Assembly (NCBI GenBank): GCA_009695045.1
Contig: SIBS01000006.1
Coordinates: forward strand, 1 to 41,663
DNA: 41,663 bases
DNA from: Candidatus Levyibacteriota bacterium
GTDB lineage: Bacteria > Patescibacteriota > Microgenomatia > Levybacterales > UBA12049
Direction of reading: 5' to 3'
Shown: in pieces, positions 8,062-17,171 of the stretch
Layout of the letters: each line of letters begins with the position of its first letter
Position numbering within the stretch: the stretch's first letter is position 1
Notes under the pieces: generated by a model
What the model was told of the DNA's origin: nothing
Databases searched by the model: none
Seen by the model: only the letters and a program-made list of their open reading frames with translations
Program-made: the position numbers and the translations under genes

Positions 8062-9393
8062 CTAAAAAGATTCTAATTCTTTAATTGATACGTATGGGCC
8101 AGGCATGCGGAAATGAATATCCATTATCATATTTAAGTTAAGGGCATTTGTTCTGCTGTCTTTTATTATTTCTCTTGCATTATTAAGGTTTACATTATCA
8201 ACAGGAAATGCTGCTAACCATTTACCTACTGGATATACTGATTGACGATTAACAGCCACTAACCCATCTACTTTTTTTACCCCAAAACTTATACCCATTA
8301 AGTCTATTTCTCCATAACTACGGCTTCCTTCACCAACCACTAATGGTGGTGTTTTTTTTACCTTCTCCATTATGCCGTTTTTTACGATTGAGAGTTTCCA
8401 ATTGTAAGAATCTTTCCCAAATTCACCAAGATCCAGCTTCATCTCTCTCTTCTCTCTTCGTTCTTCATTATAAATAAACATCATGTCCTTTAATTGATTT
8501 TTAATTACTTTCTTTATTAATGAGTCAGTATCAATATTGAGAGCTAATGATTGCTTATCGTAACCCATGCTTGCTATTTTTACAAAATCTATCATAACCG
8601 CATCTAGAAGACCTATTTTAAAAAAATATAAATCTATGCTTTTTACATCATTTTTTGAAAAATTCTTAAACAATTTACCAACAGACTCTTGAGCTATATC
8701 AACCATTTGGGAAACCGTAAAGTTAACAACTTTAAATTTTTTATCGATCTCATACACCAAGTCTTTTCTGTTTAAGTCTCTTACTAGTTCAAGATATTCA
8801 TCTTTACTTGACTTAATTATGTCTACTAAATCTTTTACATCATCTGTCCAATTTTTATTTGATTCTCTATCTTTTATTATTGGATTATTTTTTGCATTAA
8901 TTAAGTTTGTTGAAAAAGATAATAACCCTCTCTCTCCATATACTAGCTCTATTGTTGGATTTTGAGACATTATTCCAACAATTTTTCCTCTTTTTATCCT
9001 TGGTTCACCATTACCTATTAATATTTCCAAATTATCAAGTTCTGGCATATTATTTCTATCTAGAAGTATTTTGATTGAATTATTTTTTAATAAACTTGCA
9101 TCCATTAGTCCATTAAGATAAAGCGGTGTTATTGCTTCTATTATTTGGGGGACATCATTATTTTCTTGTGTTTTTCTAAAATCAATGCTTTCTTGAGATT
9201 TATCTGTTTCTTTTTCTAGTCTTATACTTGTTCTTATTGCTGTAATGAAGTCTTCCCGTACTCTTACTATTCCATTTTTTGTATCAATTACCTCTGTAAC
9301 CAATTGACCATGTGGTCCATATCCGGTTCTTTGAAAACTAAATCCTTCACCAGACCATCTTTTCTTTGGTATTATAGATTCTCTTTCACCCAT
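8062..9393 (-). CDS. Hypothetical protein (443 aa, no recognised family)
   Basis: Long uninterrupted ORF with normal composition; no motif I recognise. Confidence 0.7.
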   Translation of the reverse strand: MGERESIIPKKRWSGEGFSFQRTGYGPHGQLVTEVIDTKNGIVRVREDFITAIRTSIRLEKETDKSQESIDFRKTQENNDVPQIIEAITPLYLNGLMDASLLKNNSIKILLDRNNMPELDNLEILIGNGEPRIKRGKIVGIMSQNPTIELVYGERGLLSFSTNLINAKNNPIIKDRESNKNWTDDVKDLVDIIKSSKDEYLELVRDLNRKDLVYEIDKKFKVVNFTVSQMVDIAQESVGKLFKNFSKNDVKSIDLYFFKIGLLDAVMIDFVKIASMGYDKQSLALNIDTDSLIKKVIKNQLKDMMFIYNEERREKREMKLDLGEFGKDSYNWKLSIVKNGIMEKVKKTPPLVVGEGSRSYGEIDLMGISFGVKKVDGLVAVNRQSVYPVGKWLAAFPVDNVNLNNAREIIKDSRTNALNLNMIMDIHFRMPGPYVSIKELESF

Positions 9394-9467
9394 AGTAGTG
9401 ATAGAATATACTACAAATTAAATAATTGGTCAATAATTTAGATTAATATATTGTGTATTAATCTAAA

Positions 9468-10583
9468 TTATGATTGTACTCGTATAGGCATTATTAGATG
9501 CAAGAAGCTATCGTCGTTTGCTATCTTAAAAACACCAGGATTAAGTGGACCATTCATTTCTAGTGTAATATTTTCTTCATCAATATTTGCTAGTAAATCT
9601 ATTAAATATTTTCCGTTAAAAGCTATTTCATTTTCTATTCCTTCCATACTAGCCTCAACTTCAACGGTATTTTCTCCTACCGATGGTGTATTAGCCGAAA
9701 CTACAATTATGTCTTTTTGAATGGATAATTTTATTATATTTGATGTTTCCCTAGCAAATATAGCGCAGGTTTTAACTGCTTTTTGCATCTCTTCTTTTGA
9801 AAATAGAGCCTTACAGGTTTGCTCTGTTGGTATTATCTTTTCATAATTAGGAAACTCTGCTTCAATTAGTCTTCCAACAATTATGGATTCTTTTTGTGTG
9901 AAAATTACCTGATTATTAGCTGATGATACATACACCTCTACGTCTTCATCGTTTTGTTTTAATATCAATACTTCTCTTATTATGCGAGCTGGTATAAGTA
10001 GGGGTGTTGTTTGTTTTTGATTTAAATCTTTCAGGGATGATAATTGCTTTATAGAAAGCCTGTATCCATCCGTTGAAACAAGTAGTGGTCCACTTTCTTC
10101 ATATTTAAAAAGTAGACCTGATAACGCTGGTCTATTTGAGTCTACTGATGCTGCAAAGACAACCTTTCCTATGTCTTTTTGAACAGAATTATGAGAGATT
10201 ATGGCAACTCTATCTCCTCTCTCCTCATATAGTTTTGGGAATTCTTCTCTTGGTATAGTTTGTAGTATGCTTTTTGTTTTCGCAGTAATTACTTCAAGAA
10301 ATTTTTCATCTTTTGTTTGAATCGAAATCTTACCCTGTGGTAAAGATGAAATAAGCTCTAGAAATAATTTAGCTGGAACAGTAGTGCCTCCTTCTTCTTC
10401 AACATTTGCTTGAATCTCTACTACTATTCCTATCTCTAGGTCTGTTGCGCTTATCCTAAGTATACCGTTCTCTGCTTCAATGAGAAAATTAAGAAGTATT
10501 GGTAGTTGGCTTCTTGATGAAACTCCATGATTTACAAATGGAAGCTTCTTTTGTAGATTGTCTGTTAATATATGAACTTTCAT
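9468..10583 (-). CDS. dnaN: DNA polymerase III beta subunit (sliding clamp)
   Basis: MKVHILTDNLQKKL..., LVSTDGYRLSIKQL, C-terminal HLIMPIRVQS. Track start (10613) is probably too early: the extra MPTKYNNYYF overlaps a TATAAT element. Confidence 0.95.
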   Translation of the reverse strand: MKVHILTDNLQKKLPFVNHGVSSRSQLPILLNFLIEAENGILRISATDLEIGIVVEIQANVEEEGGTTVPAKLFLELISSLPQGKISIQTKDEKFLEVITAKTKSILQTIPREEFPKLYEERGDRVAIISHNSVQKDIGKVVFAASVDSNRPALSGLLFKYEESGPLLVSTDGYRLSIKQLSSLKDLNQKQTTPLLIPARIIREVLILKQNDEDVEVYVSSANNQVIFTQKESIIVGRLIEAEFPNYEKIIPTEQTCKALFSKEEMQKAVKTCAIFARETSNIIKLSIQKDIIVVSANTPSVGENTVEVEASMEGIENEIAFNGKYLIDLLANIDEENITLEMNGPLNPGVFKIANDDSFLHLIMPIRVQS

Positions 10584-10813
10584 AAAATAGTAATTATTAT
10601 ATTTTGTGGGCAAGATGATCTTTTAATCTTATTCTAAATGAGTAACATTTTATTTTAATTAGTTTTATTTTTATCTTTCTTAATTAATACTTGTTGTAGT
10701 AGTAGTGTATGAGGAAAAGTGGAAAAAAGCAAGAAGAGGGTCGTGGAAGATTGTGGAAAACCTGTTGATAATTTTGAGCATAATTTGTTAATAAGATTGA
10801 AAATGTGATGTTG
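10584..10813. other. Candidate chromosomal replication origin (oriC), dnaA-dnaN intergenic
   Basis: AT-rich stretch, TAGTAGTAG tract at 10698..10706, DnaA-box-like TGTGGAAAA (10753..10761), TGTTGATAA (10764..10772), TGTTAATAA (10787..10795), between dnaA and dnaN. Confidence 0.6.
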
Positions 10814-12157
10814 TTAAGAAAAGTTGCCCCTTATCGTTTTAGTTATCCCCAAAATATCTTGTTCTACGTTAGCTTTGGAGTCAACAAGTTTCTCAATCTT
10901 TTCCACACCATGCATAACGGTCGTATGATCTCTTCCGCCAAGGAGGTTTCCTATTTCAACAAGCGTCAAGTTAAGCTCTTTTTTTAAAAGATACATTGCC
11001 ACCTGTCTTGCTTTAACAAGCGATGCCTCTCTCCTTGGTCCCTTTAATTGCGTTGGTTTAATGCTGTAGAATTGACATACACTTCTTACAACCTCTTCTG
11101 GGTGAAAATTATTTGTTTCTCGCTTGCCTCCAAGTGCGCGAATAGCAATATCTTCAGTTATTGGAACATTTTTTGTTTTTGACTCAGTTATAATACGAAG
11201 AAGTGCTCCTTCAAGGCTTCGCGTATCCTCTACCCTCTCTGCAACAATTTTGGCAACTTCGATTGGTAGTTCAACTTCAAATTTTTTAGCTTTTATTAAT
11301 AGAATTGCAGTTTTTAATTCAAAATCTGGTGCCTCTATGTCCACAGTCAGTCCACCCGCAAACCTAGAAGATAATCGGCTTTCAAGTTTCTTAATTTCAT
11401 GCGGTGGCCTATCAGAGGACAATACAACCTGAGATCCCCTATCAATTAAAATATTAAAGGTATGAAACAACTCCTCTTGCACGCGGTCTTTTCCTGCAAT
11501 AAATTGAACATCATCTATGAGAAGAAGAGTCGCATTCCTAAACCTTTTTTTCATAGACTGCGTCTGATTTCCTCGTATCGCTTCAACAACTTCATTCGTA
11601 AATTCTTCACTTGTGATATATACAATTTTTGCTGAAGAATCTTTTCGATATACCTCATTTGCCACAGCCTGCATAAGATGAGTTTTACCAACACCAACAG
11701 GACCATATATAAAAAGCGGATTATATGAGCCACCAATGTTTGCCGCGACGGTTTGCGCAGAGATAAAAGCAAGCTGATTACTTCCGGATACTGCCATGGT
11801 CTGAAAAGTAAATTCAGGCCTAACTCTTACAAGGTGTCCTACCGACTGCGTGGATTCTACGCTTTTATTAAAGAGAGGCGTCTCTGTCTCATTAATTTTT
11901 GATAAAATAATTCTTGGTACAAAAATAATCTCGATAGATTCCCCCAGATGCTTTTGGCATGATTTTTTTAACATTTCAAGAAAACGACGTTGAATTAGGT
12001 CAATAATCATTATTGATGGCGCAGTAATGCTTGCGATATCATCATCAACAGATAGTAGCGATGTATTTTTGAAAAGAGTTAAAAAATTTGCCCTAGAAAT
12101 CTCAGTTTCTATTTCAGCTAGAATTTTATTCCATATAACATCATTTGCTTCATTCAT
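10814..12157 (-). CDS. dnaA: Chromosomal replication initiator protein DnaA
   Basis: NPLFIYGPVGVGKTHLMQAVANE (Walker A), LLIDDVQFIAGKDRVQEELFHTFN, C-terminal LGGRDHTTVMHGVEKIE. Confidence 0.98.
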   Translation of the reverse strand: MNEANDVIWNKILAEIETEISRANFLTLFKNTSLLSVDDDIASITAPSIMIIDLIQRRFLEMLKKSCQKHLGESIEIIFVPRIILSKINETETPLFNKSVESTQSVGHLVRVRPEFTFQTMAVSGSNQLAFISAQTVAANIGGSYNPLFIYGPVGVGKTHLMQAVANEVYRKDSSAKIVYITSEEFTNEVVEAIRGNQTQSMKKRFRNATLLLIDDVQFIAGKDRVQEELFHTFNILIDRGSQVVLSSDRPPHEIKKLESRLSSRFAGGLTVDIEAPDFELKTAILLIKAKKFEVELPIEVAKIVAERVEDTRSLEGALLRIITESKTKNVPITEDIAIRALGGKRETNNFHPEEVVRSVCQFYSIKPTQLKGPRREASLVKARQVAMYLLKKELNLTLVEIGNLLGGRDHTTVMHGVEKIEKLVDSKANVEQDILGITKTIRGNFS

Positions 12158-12183
12158 AATTAGTAGGACTCAAATTCTAGCGA

Positions 12184-12192
12184 TGTGGATAA
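12184..12192 (-). promoter_or_regulatory. DnaA box (TTATCCACA on minus strand)
   Basis: Perfect TGTGGATAA on + strand in the dnaA-rpmH intergenic region. Confidence 0.7.
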
Positions 12193-12266
12193 CTCCTTGT
12201 CAATAGGAGGAAATACATAAAAGTATATCTATAATATGGGCACTTTAATTAGGGCAGATTTTTTGA

Positions 12267-12272
12267 TATAAT
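12267..12272 (+). promoter_or_regulatory. -10 element of rpmH promoter, near-leaderless
   Basis: TATAAT 6 nt upstream of the rpmH ATG. Confidence 0.5.
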
Positions 12273-12278
12273 ACATAC

Positions 12279-12413
12279 ATGCAGCGATTAACAACCATAA
12301 AAAAGATAAAAAGAAAAAGAAAGCACGGCTTTCGTACGAGAATGAGTACTCATGGTGGAGAAAAAGTAATTAAAAGAAGAAGGAGTAAGAATAGAGAGAA
12401 ATTAAGCGCATAG
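12279..12413 (+). CDS. rpmH: 50S ribosomal protein L34
   Basis: My translation: [44 protein letters not shown]. Too short for the ORF track; correct position between dnaA and rnpA. Confidence 0.95.
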   Translation: MQRLTTIKKIKRKRKHGFRTRMSTHGGEKVIKRRRSKNREKLSA

Positions 12414-12417
12414 ATGC

Positions 12418-12744
12418 ATGTTGAAAATAGTCAATAGATTAATTCGCCCAGTACCCTATACGGCAAAAACCGTCTTTTCTCCCCTATTCTCGCTCAGATA
12501 TCTAAAAAATAAGTTATCTTACAATAGGATTAATGTAATTGTTTCTAAGAAAGTAAGTAAAAAGGCAGTTTTAAGAAATAAAATAAAAAGAATTATGCTT
12601 TTACACCTTCACCCTGACCAATCGTTGATAAGAGAAGGAATAGATATGACTTTTATAATTAAACAACTATCATTAGGAAAAAATTCAATTGAGATCGGTG
12701 CAGAGATTGACCTAATCTTTAAAAAAGAAGGAATATTAAAATGA
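12418..12744 (+). CDS. rnpA: Ribonuclease P protein component
   Basis: VIVSKKVSKKAVLRNKIKRIMLLHL motif; synteny rpmH-rnpA-yidD-yidC. Confidence 0.92.
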   Translation: MLKIVNRLIRPVPYTAKTVFSPLFSLRYLKNKLSYNRINVIVSKKVSKKAVLRNKIKRIMLLHLHPDQSLIREGIDMTFIIKQLSLGKNSIEIGAEIDLIFKKEGILK

Positions 12745-12962
12745 AATATACAATATTATTGCCGCTATATTTTTATAGATTATTTATATCCCCTCTTATG
12801 AAATCATTTCTTGGAGCGCCTAATGCTTGTAGGTATTCGCCTTCTTGTTCTCAATATGCTATTATTGTAGTTCGAAAGCATGGATTCATCAAGGGGTTGT
12901 TTATTGCAACAATGAGACTGGTGTCTTGTCAGCCTTGGTTTTCAGCTAAATATAATGTTTGA
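12741..12962 (+). CDS. yidD: Membrane protein insertion efficiency factor YidD
   Basis: YRLFISPLMKSFLGAPNACRYSPSCSQYAIIVVRKHGFIKG; ATGA overlap with rnpA. Confidence 0.95.
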   Translation: MKYTILLPLYFYRLFISPLMKSFLGAPNACRYSPSCSQYAIIVVRKHGFIKGLFIATMRLVSCQPWFSAKYNV

Positions 12963-13809
12963 TATTTTATTCATTAATCCAATAATAAACTTATTAGTTG
13001 GTATTTATAATTTACTTTTACTAATACGCGTACCCTCTACTCTTGGAGTTTCTATTATCTTGGTCTCAATCGCTATACGCTTAATTCTTTATCCATTTAC
13101 AAGGTCTTATCTTAAAGCATCTAAAAAAATGCAATCATTAACTCCCCACCTCTCAAGATTAAAGGAAAGACATAAGGGTGATTCAAAAAAAATTCAAGAA
13201 GAAACAATGCTTCTATATAAAGAGCATGGTGTTAATCCATTGGCTGGATGTCTCCCGATGTTGGTTCAAATTCCTATTGCATGGGGACTTTATTCAGTTC
13301 TTCAAAAAGTCGCCCAGCTAAATGCAAAAGCAACACTTGCATATGTAAATGGGGCTGCATATGGCCCATATTTTCGTCTTAATTATGTATGGGATACTAT
13401 TTTTTTTGGTATTCCACTTGAAAAAACACCACATCAACTGCAGGCATCATGGGGAGTTATCGTATTTATTTTCCCAATCGCTACCGCCGTATTTCAATAC
13501 ATACAGTCTGCGATGATGCTGCCAGAAGTAGCGGATGCGGCTAAAAAGGAATTAGTTATTAAAAAAACTATCGTAAAGAAAGAAGAAGTTAAAAAAGATG
13601 ATTTTGCGTCTGCCATGCAAACGCAATCACTCTATCTCTTTCCAATCATGATAGGATTTGCCTCATTTAATTTTCCAATAGCGCTATCTTTGTATTGGAA
13701 TACTTTTACAATTTTTGGTATAATGCAGCAGTATAGGGTTAGCGGTTGGGGTGGGTTCTCATCAAGTCTAGCAAAATTAAGGACAATGATATGGAAGATA
13801 AAAAAATAA
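12955..13809 (+). CDS. yidC: Membrane protein insertase YidC/Oxa1
   Basis: KKMQSLTPHLSRLKERHKGDSKKIQEETMLLYKEHGVNPLAGCLPMLVQIPIAWGLYSVL. Confidence 0.95.
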   Translation: MFDILFINPIINLLVGIYNLLLLIRVPSTLGVSIILVSIAIRLILYPFTRSYLKASKKMQSLTPHLSRLKERHKGDSKKIQEETMLLYKEHGVNPLAGCLPMLVQIPIAWGLYSVLQKVAQLNAKATLAYVNGAAYGPYFRLNYVWDTIFFGIPLEKTPHQLQASWGVIVFIFPIATAVFQYIQSAMMLPEVADAAKKELVIKKTIVKKEEVKKDDFASAMQTQSLYLFPIMIGFASFNFPIALSLYWNTFTIFGIMQQYRVSGWGGFSSSLAKLRTMIWKIKK

Positions 13810-14240
13810 TAAATACTACGATAGAAAAAGTTTTAGACCTACTTAATGTTGAAGGGTCAATAGAGGTAAGTATAAGCGAAGAAATAATTGATGTCGTTCT
13901 TACCACCGAAGATACGGGTGTAGTTATTGGGTATCATGGGGAGATTTTAGAATCACTACAGCTAATTCTCTCCCTTTGTATTTCAAGAAAATTAGGAAGA
14001 TTTTTAAGAGTATCTCTGGAGATAGGAGATTATAAAAAGAATCGTACTGAATGGCTTGAGCATTTGGCAATACAGGCAAAAGAGCAAGCGATACAAGAAA
14101 ATAAAGCAATCTCTATTCCTAATTTAAAATCTTGGGAAAGACGGATAGTCCACGTATATTTTCAGGAAGATGACTCTGTCATATCAGAATCAATCGGTAA
14201 AGGAAGAGACAGAATGATAGTTGTAAAACCTAAGGAGTAA
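13791..14240 (+). CDS. jag: Jag/KhpB KH-R3H RNA-binding protein
   Basis: GVVIGYHGEILESLQLILSLCISRK (KH) and R3H-like C-terminus; likely start MEDKKIINTT at 13791 rather than 13746. Confidence 0.85.
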   Translation: MEDKKIINTTIEKVLDLLNVEGSIEVSISEEIIDVVLTTEDTGVVIGYHGEILESLQLILSLCISRKLGRFLRVSLEIGDYKKNRTEWLEHLAIQAKEQAIQENKAISIPNLKSWERRIVHVYFQEDDSVISESIGKGRDRMIVVKPKE

Positions 14241-14256
14241 TCTGTCTTTTAATAGA

Positions 14257-15510
14257 TTGGAAAAAGTTTTTTTTTACACTACAATTCTCTTTCTCCCTAC
14301 TCAGCTTGCAAAACATTTTTGGCCACCACAATCTTATCTTCTAGGATTGAGAATAGATTATCTCTCCCCCACCATTTACATTACTGATATTTGTATATTT
14401 ATACTTTTTTGTTTATATATAAATAATCATATAAAATCTTTATCAAATCTATCCCCGGTATTCTTTTCTTTTATTTCATTGCTACTTATGGGGTCATTTA
14501 TGGCAAAGGTTTCAATACTTTCCTTTTATGGTGTCTTAAAAATCTTAGAAATGTCATTTTTTGCATGGTATATATCTAGTCATAGCAAATTTTTTAAAAA
14601 AAAATACCTATACTATTTATTAACTTTTGGAGTTATTACTGAATCTATTTTAGCAATCCACCAATTTATTTATCAAAAATCAATTGGTGGTTTGTTTTAT
14701 TTTTTTGGAGAAAGAACATTTACCGCACAAACTCCAGGAATCGCAAATGTATCACTACAGGGAGAATTAATCATGCGTCCATATGGAACTCTTCCGCATC
14801 CTAATGTTTTGGCAGGATATATTTTTATATCCCTTTTGCTTATTGCTCAATTTTTGAATAAAAATAACAAGAAGCAAGCAATTTTATTTTACATAACCTG
14901 TCTCATTGGAGTCATAGGCATGAGCATATCTTTTAGTAGGATTGTATTTATTTTACTTGTTCTTTCATTGTTAATTTTGGGAATTACCTTAAAAAGCATG
15001 TGGGAAAGATTAGCATTGCTTGGTCTTACTGTGGTAGGCTTTGGTCTATTTATTTTAACGAATTTTTGGAAAAGATTTATAGACATAGCCATGCAGCCAT
15101 CTTTTACAGAGAGAAATGATCTCATAGCGCATACTTTGACAATAATAAAAAGCCATTTTTTCCTAGGTGTTGGTTTTAATAATTTTCTGGTGTATCTCTC
15201 ATTGGTAGATAAAAAGCTTGGGCAAGTTTTTTTTATTCAGCCAGTTCATAATATATATCTCCTTCTTTTTTCAGAAATAGGAATAATAGGATTATTAATA
15301 ATATTATTATTTATTGTAAGAACGGTAATTCATGTTTCTGGCAATAAAAAAAATAGACTATTACTTCTTTGTCTCCTTAGTATTTTAGTGATTGGCCTTT
15401 TTGATCACTATTTGCTTACCCTTCAGCAGGGGCAATTATTATCAGCCCTTGTTATTGGCGCATGCTGGAGAGATTCAATAAATGACAATAAGGTGATTAA
15501 AAAGGTATAA
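14257..15510 (+). CDS. O-antigen ligase/polymerase family membrane protein
   Basis: Multi-TM; GTLPHPNVLAGYIFISLLL and GVGFNNFLVYL...PVHNIYLLLFSEIGIIG typical of Wzy_C/O-antigen ligase. TTG start. Confidence 0.85.
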   Translation: MEKVFFYTTILFLPTQLAKHFWPPQSYLLGLRIDYLSPTIYITDICIFILFCLYINNHIKSLSNLSPVFFSFISLLLMGSFMAKVSILSFYGVLKILEMSFFAWYISSHSKFFKKKYLYYLLTFGVITESILAIHQFIYQKSIGGLFYFFGERTFTAQTPGIANVSLQGELIMRPYGTLPHPNVLAGYIFISLLLIAQFLNKNNKKQAILFYITCLIGVIGMSISFSRIVFILLVLSLLILGITLKSMWERLALLGLTVVGFGLFILTNFWKRFIDIAMQPSFTERNDLIAHTLTIIKSHFFLGVGFNNFLVYLSLVDKKLGQVFFIQPVHNIYLLLFSEIGIIGLLIILLFIVRTVIHVSGNKKNRLLLLCLLSILVIGLFDHYLLTLQQGQLLSALVIGACWRDSINDNKVIKKV

Positions 15511-15518
15511 TTAGATAG

Positions 15519-16724
15519 ATGTCTCTCATTTTAATTATAAAAAATGCTGGCTTTCAAGCTTTAGCAAAAGTGATTACTTCGCTTTCCACCCTCGCTATAT
15601 CTTTATTTATAGCATTTTCTTTTGGAGAAAACGGATATGGAGAATTTACAAAAGTGGTCACATTTATTGGTATTCTAGCTATCTTTCTTGATTTTGGATT
15701 AAACCCAATTTTCTTGAAAGAAAATAATTCTCTTTATCAACTTATAACTCTCCGAATTTTTATGGCGACCGTACTTGTTGTTGCTGGCTCTTTATTAATA
15801 TTATCTCCTATTAGTTCATTTTTTCTTTTTTCAAATGATGCAAATATTGGATCTTTTGTTTTATTATTCTCCCTTTTTCCATTATCAATCCAATTAAGTG
15901 TTGGTGTCTACTTTCAAAAACACCTTCGCTATTATTTGCAGGCATTTCATCTTGCAGTAGGTGGCGTAACAACTGTAATCCTAATTGGCTTAGTAACTAT
16001 ATTTGAATACCCATTTTTATATATATTCATATCTATGGTTATTGGTGGCATAGTGGCGTCGTTGATGAGCTATCTTTTAATAGTAAAAAAAGAAAGCAAA
16101 AGTTATCCCATAGATTTAATTTGGGCAAAAAAGCTATTAAAATCATCTACGCCTCTTGCATTAATGATGCTTTTTAATCTTATTTATTTTCGTGCAGATA
16201 TATTTATATTGTCTTATTTTAAATCATCAAGCGATGTTGGTATCTATGGTTTTGCTTATCGTTTTTTTGATTTTCTTGTTGCGGTACCATTATTTTTTTC
16301 AAATGCACTATATCCGTCGCTTCTGTTAAGAAAACAAAGTGGAGAAGCATTATTTGTAAAAAAACACCTTTTATTATTTTTAATGACATCGATAGGTATT
16401 GTTTTAGTAGGATGGATTTTCGCTCCATTGATTGGCATTGTTCGTCCCGGCTTTATTCTTTCAATTTTACCATTTCGATTGCTTCTTTTATCTTTGCCTA
16501 TATTTTTTCTATCTAGTTATTATCAGTGGATCCTCATAGTGGATGGAGATCAAAAGGCTCTCGTATTCATTTATTTATTTTGCGGAGTCCTAAATATTAT
16601 TCTTAATATTATTTTTATACCATACTTTTCATATATAGGAGCTTCGTTAATAACTGGAGTATCAGAATTTATTGTTTTCGCACTTCTTATTGGAAGACTT
16701 GCTATTTTAAGAAAAAATTTATGA
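15519..16724 (+). CDS. Polysaccharide flippase (Wzx/MATE-like)
   Basis: Multi-TM; AGFQALAKVITSLSTLAISLFIAFSFGENGYGEFTK and RADIFILSYFKSSSDVGIYGFAYRFFDFL. Confidence 0.85.
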   Translation: MSLILIIKNAGFQALAKVITSLSTLAISLFIAFSFGENGYGEFTKVVTFIGILAIFLDFGLNPIFLKENNSLYQLITLRIFMATVLVVAGSLLILSPISSFFLFSNDANIGSFVLLFSLFPLSIQLSVGVYFQKHLRYYLQAFHLAVGGVTTVILIGLVTIFEYPFLYIFISMVIGGIVASLMSYLLIVKKESKSYPIDLIWAKKLLKSSTPLALMMLFNLIYFRADIFILSYFKSSSDVGIYGFAYRFFDFLVAVPLFFSNALYPSLLLRKQSGEALFVKKHLLLFLMTSIGIVLVGWIFAPLIGIVRPGFILSILPFRLLLLSLPIFFLSSYYQWILIVDGDQKALVFIYLFCGVLNIILNIIFIPYFSYIGASLITGVSEFIVFALLIGRLAILRKNL

Positions 16725-17131
16725 TAACTATTTTTACCGATGGTGGTTCAAGGGGCAATCCTGGTCCAGCTGCTACAGGGGCCTATGTAACAGATGAAAA
16801 AGGTAATATATTGTATGCAGAAGGAAAGAGGATAGGGATAGCAACAAATAATGTAGCAGAATATATGGCTGTTATAGATGCGCTTTCTTGGCTCTCTGAG
16901 CATAAAAATGAAATCGTAATGCCAATAATGTTTTTTATGGATTCACTACTTGTGGTTTCTCAAATACAGGGCGTATACAGGGTAAGAACTCAGCATATAG
17001 GCGATCTACTTGCTATTGTTCGAAAGCTTGAAAAAGAAATCTCTTTGCACATTATATATAGGCATGTTCGAAGAGAGAAAAACAAACAAGCAGATAGGTT
17101 GGTCAATATGGCTCTGGACAACATAACATAG
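16721..17131 (+). CDS. Ribonuclease HI family protein
   Basis: IFTDGGSRGNPGPAATGA..., TNNVAEYMAVIDAL, FFMDSLLVVSQI, VRREKNKQADRLVNMAL. Confidence 0.93.
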   Translation: MITIFTDGGSRGNPGPAATGAYVTDEKGNILYAEGKRIGIATNNVAEYMAVIDALSWLSEHKNEIVMPIMFFMDSLLVVSQIQGVYRVRTQHIGDLLAIVRKLEKEISLHIIYRHVRREKNKQADRLVNMALDNIT

Positions 17132-17171
17132 GCACATTACAATTAAATAAGACATTTATAGTTCTTATTTC

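Noticed and set aside
10584-10613. N-terminal MPTKYNNYYF extension of dnaN in the ORF track
   Set aside because: The extension overlaps a TATAAT promoter element; MKVHILTD is the conserved DnaN start.
12418-12962. Alternative genetic code (UGA=Gly as in Gracilibacteria/SR1), suggested by the TGA-interrupted small ORF
   Set aside because: rnpA and yidD end at TGA with overlapping downstream starts and normal protein lengths, so TGA acts as a stop.
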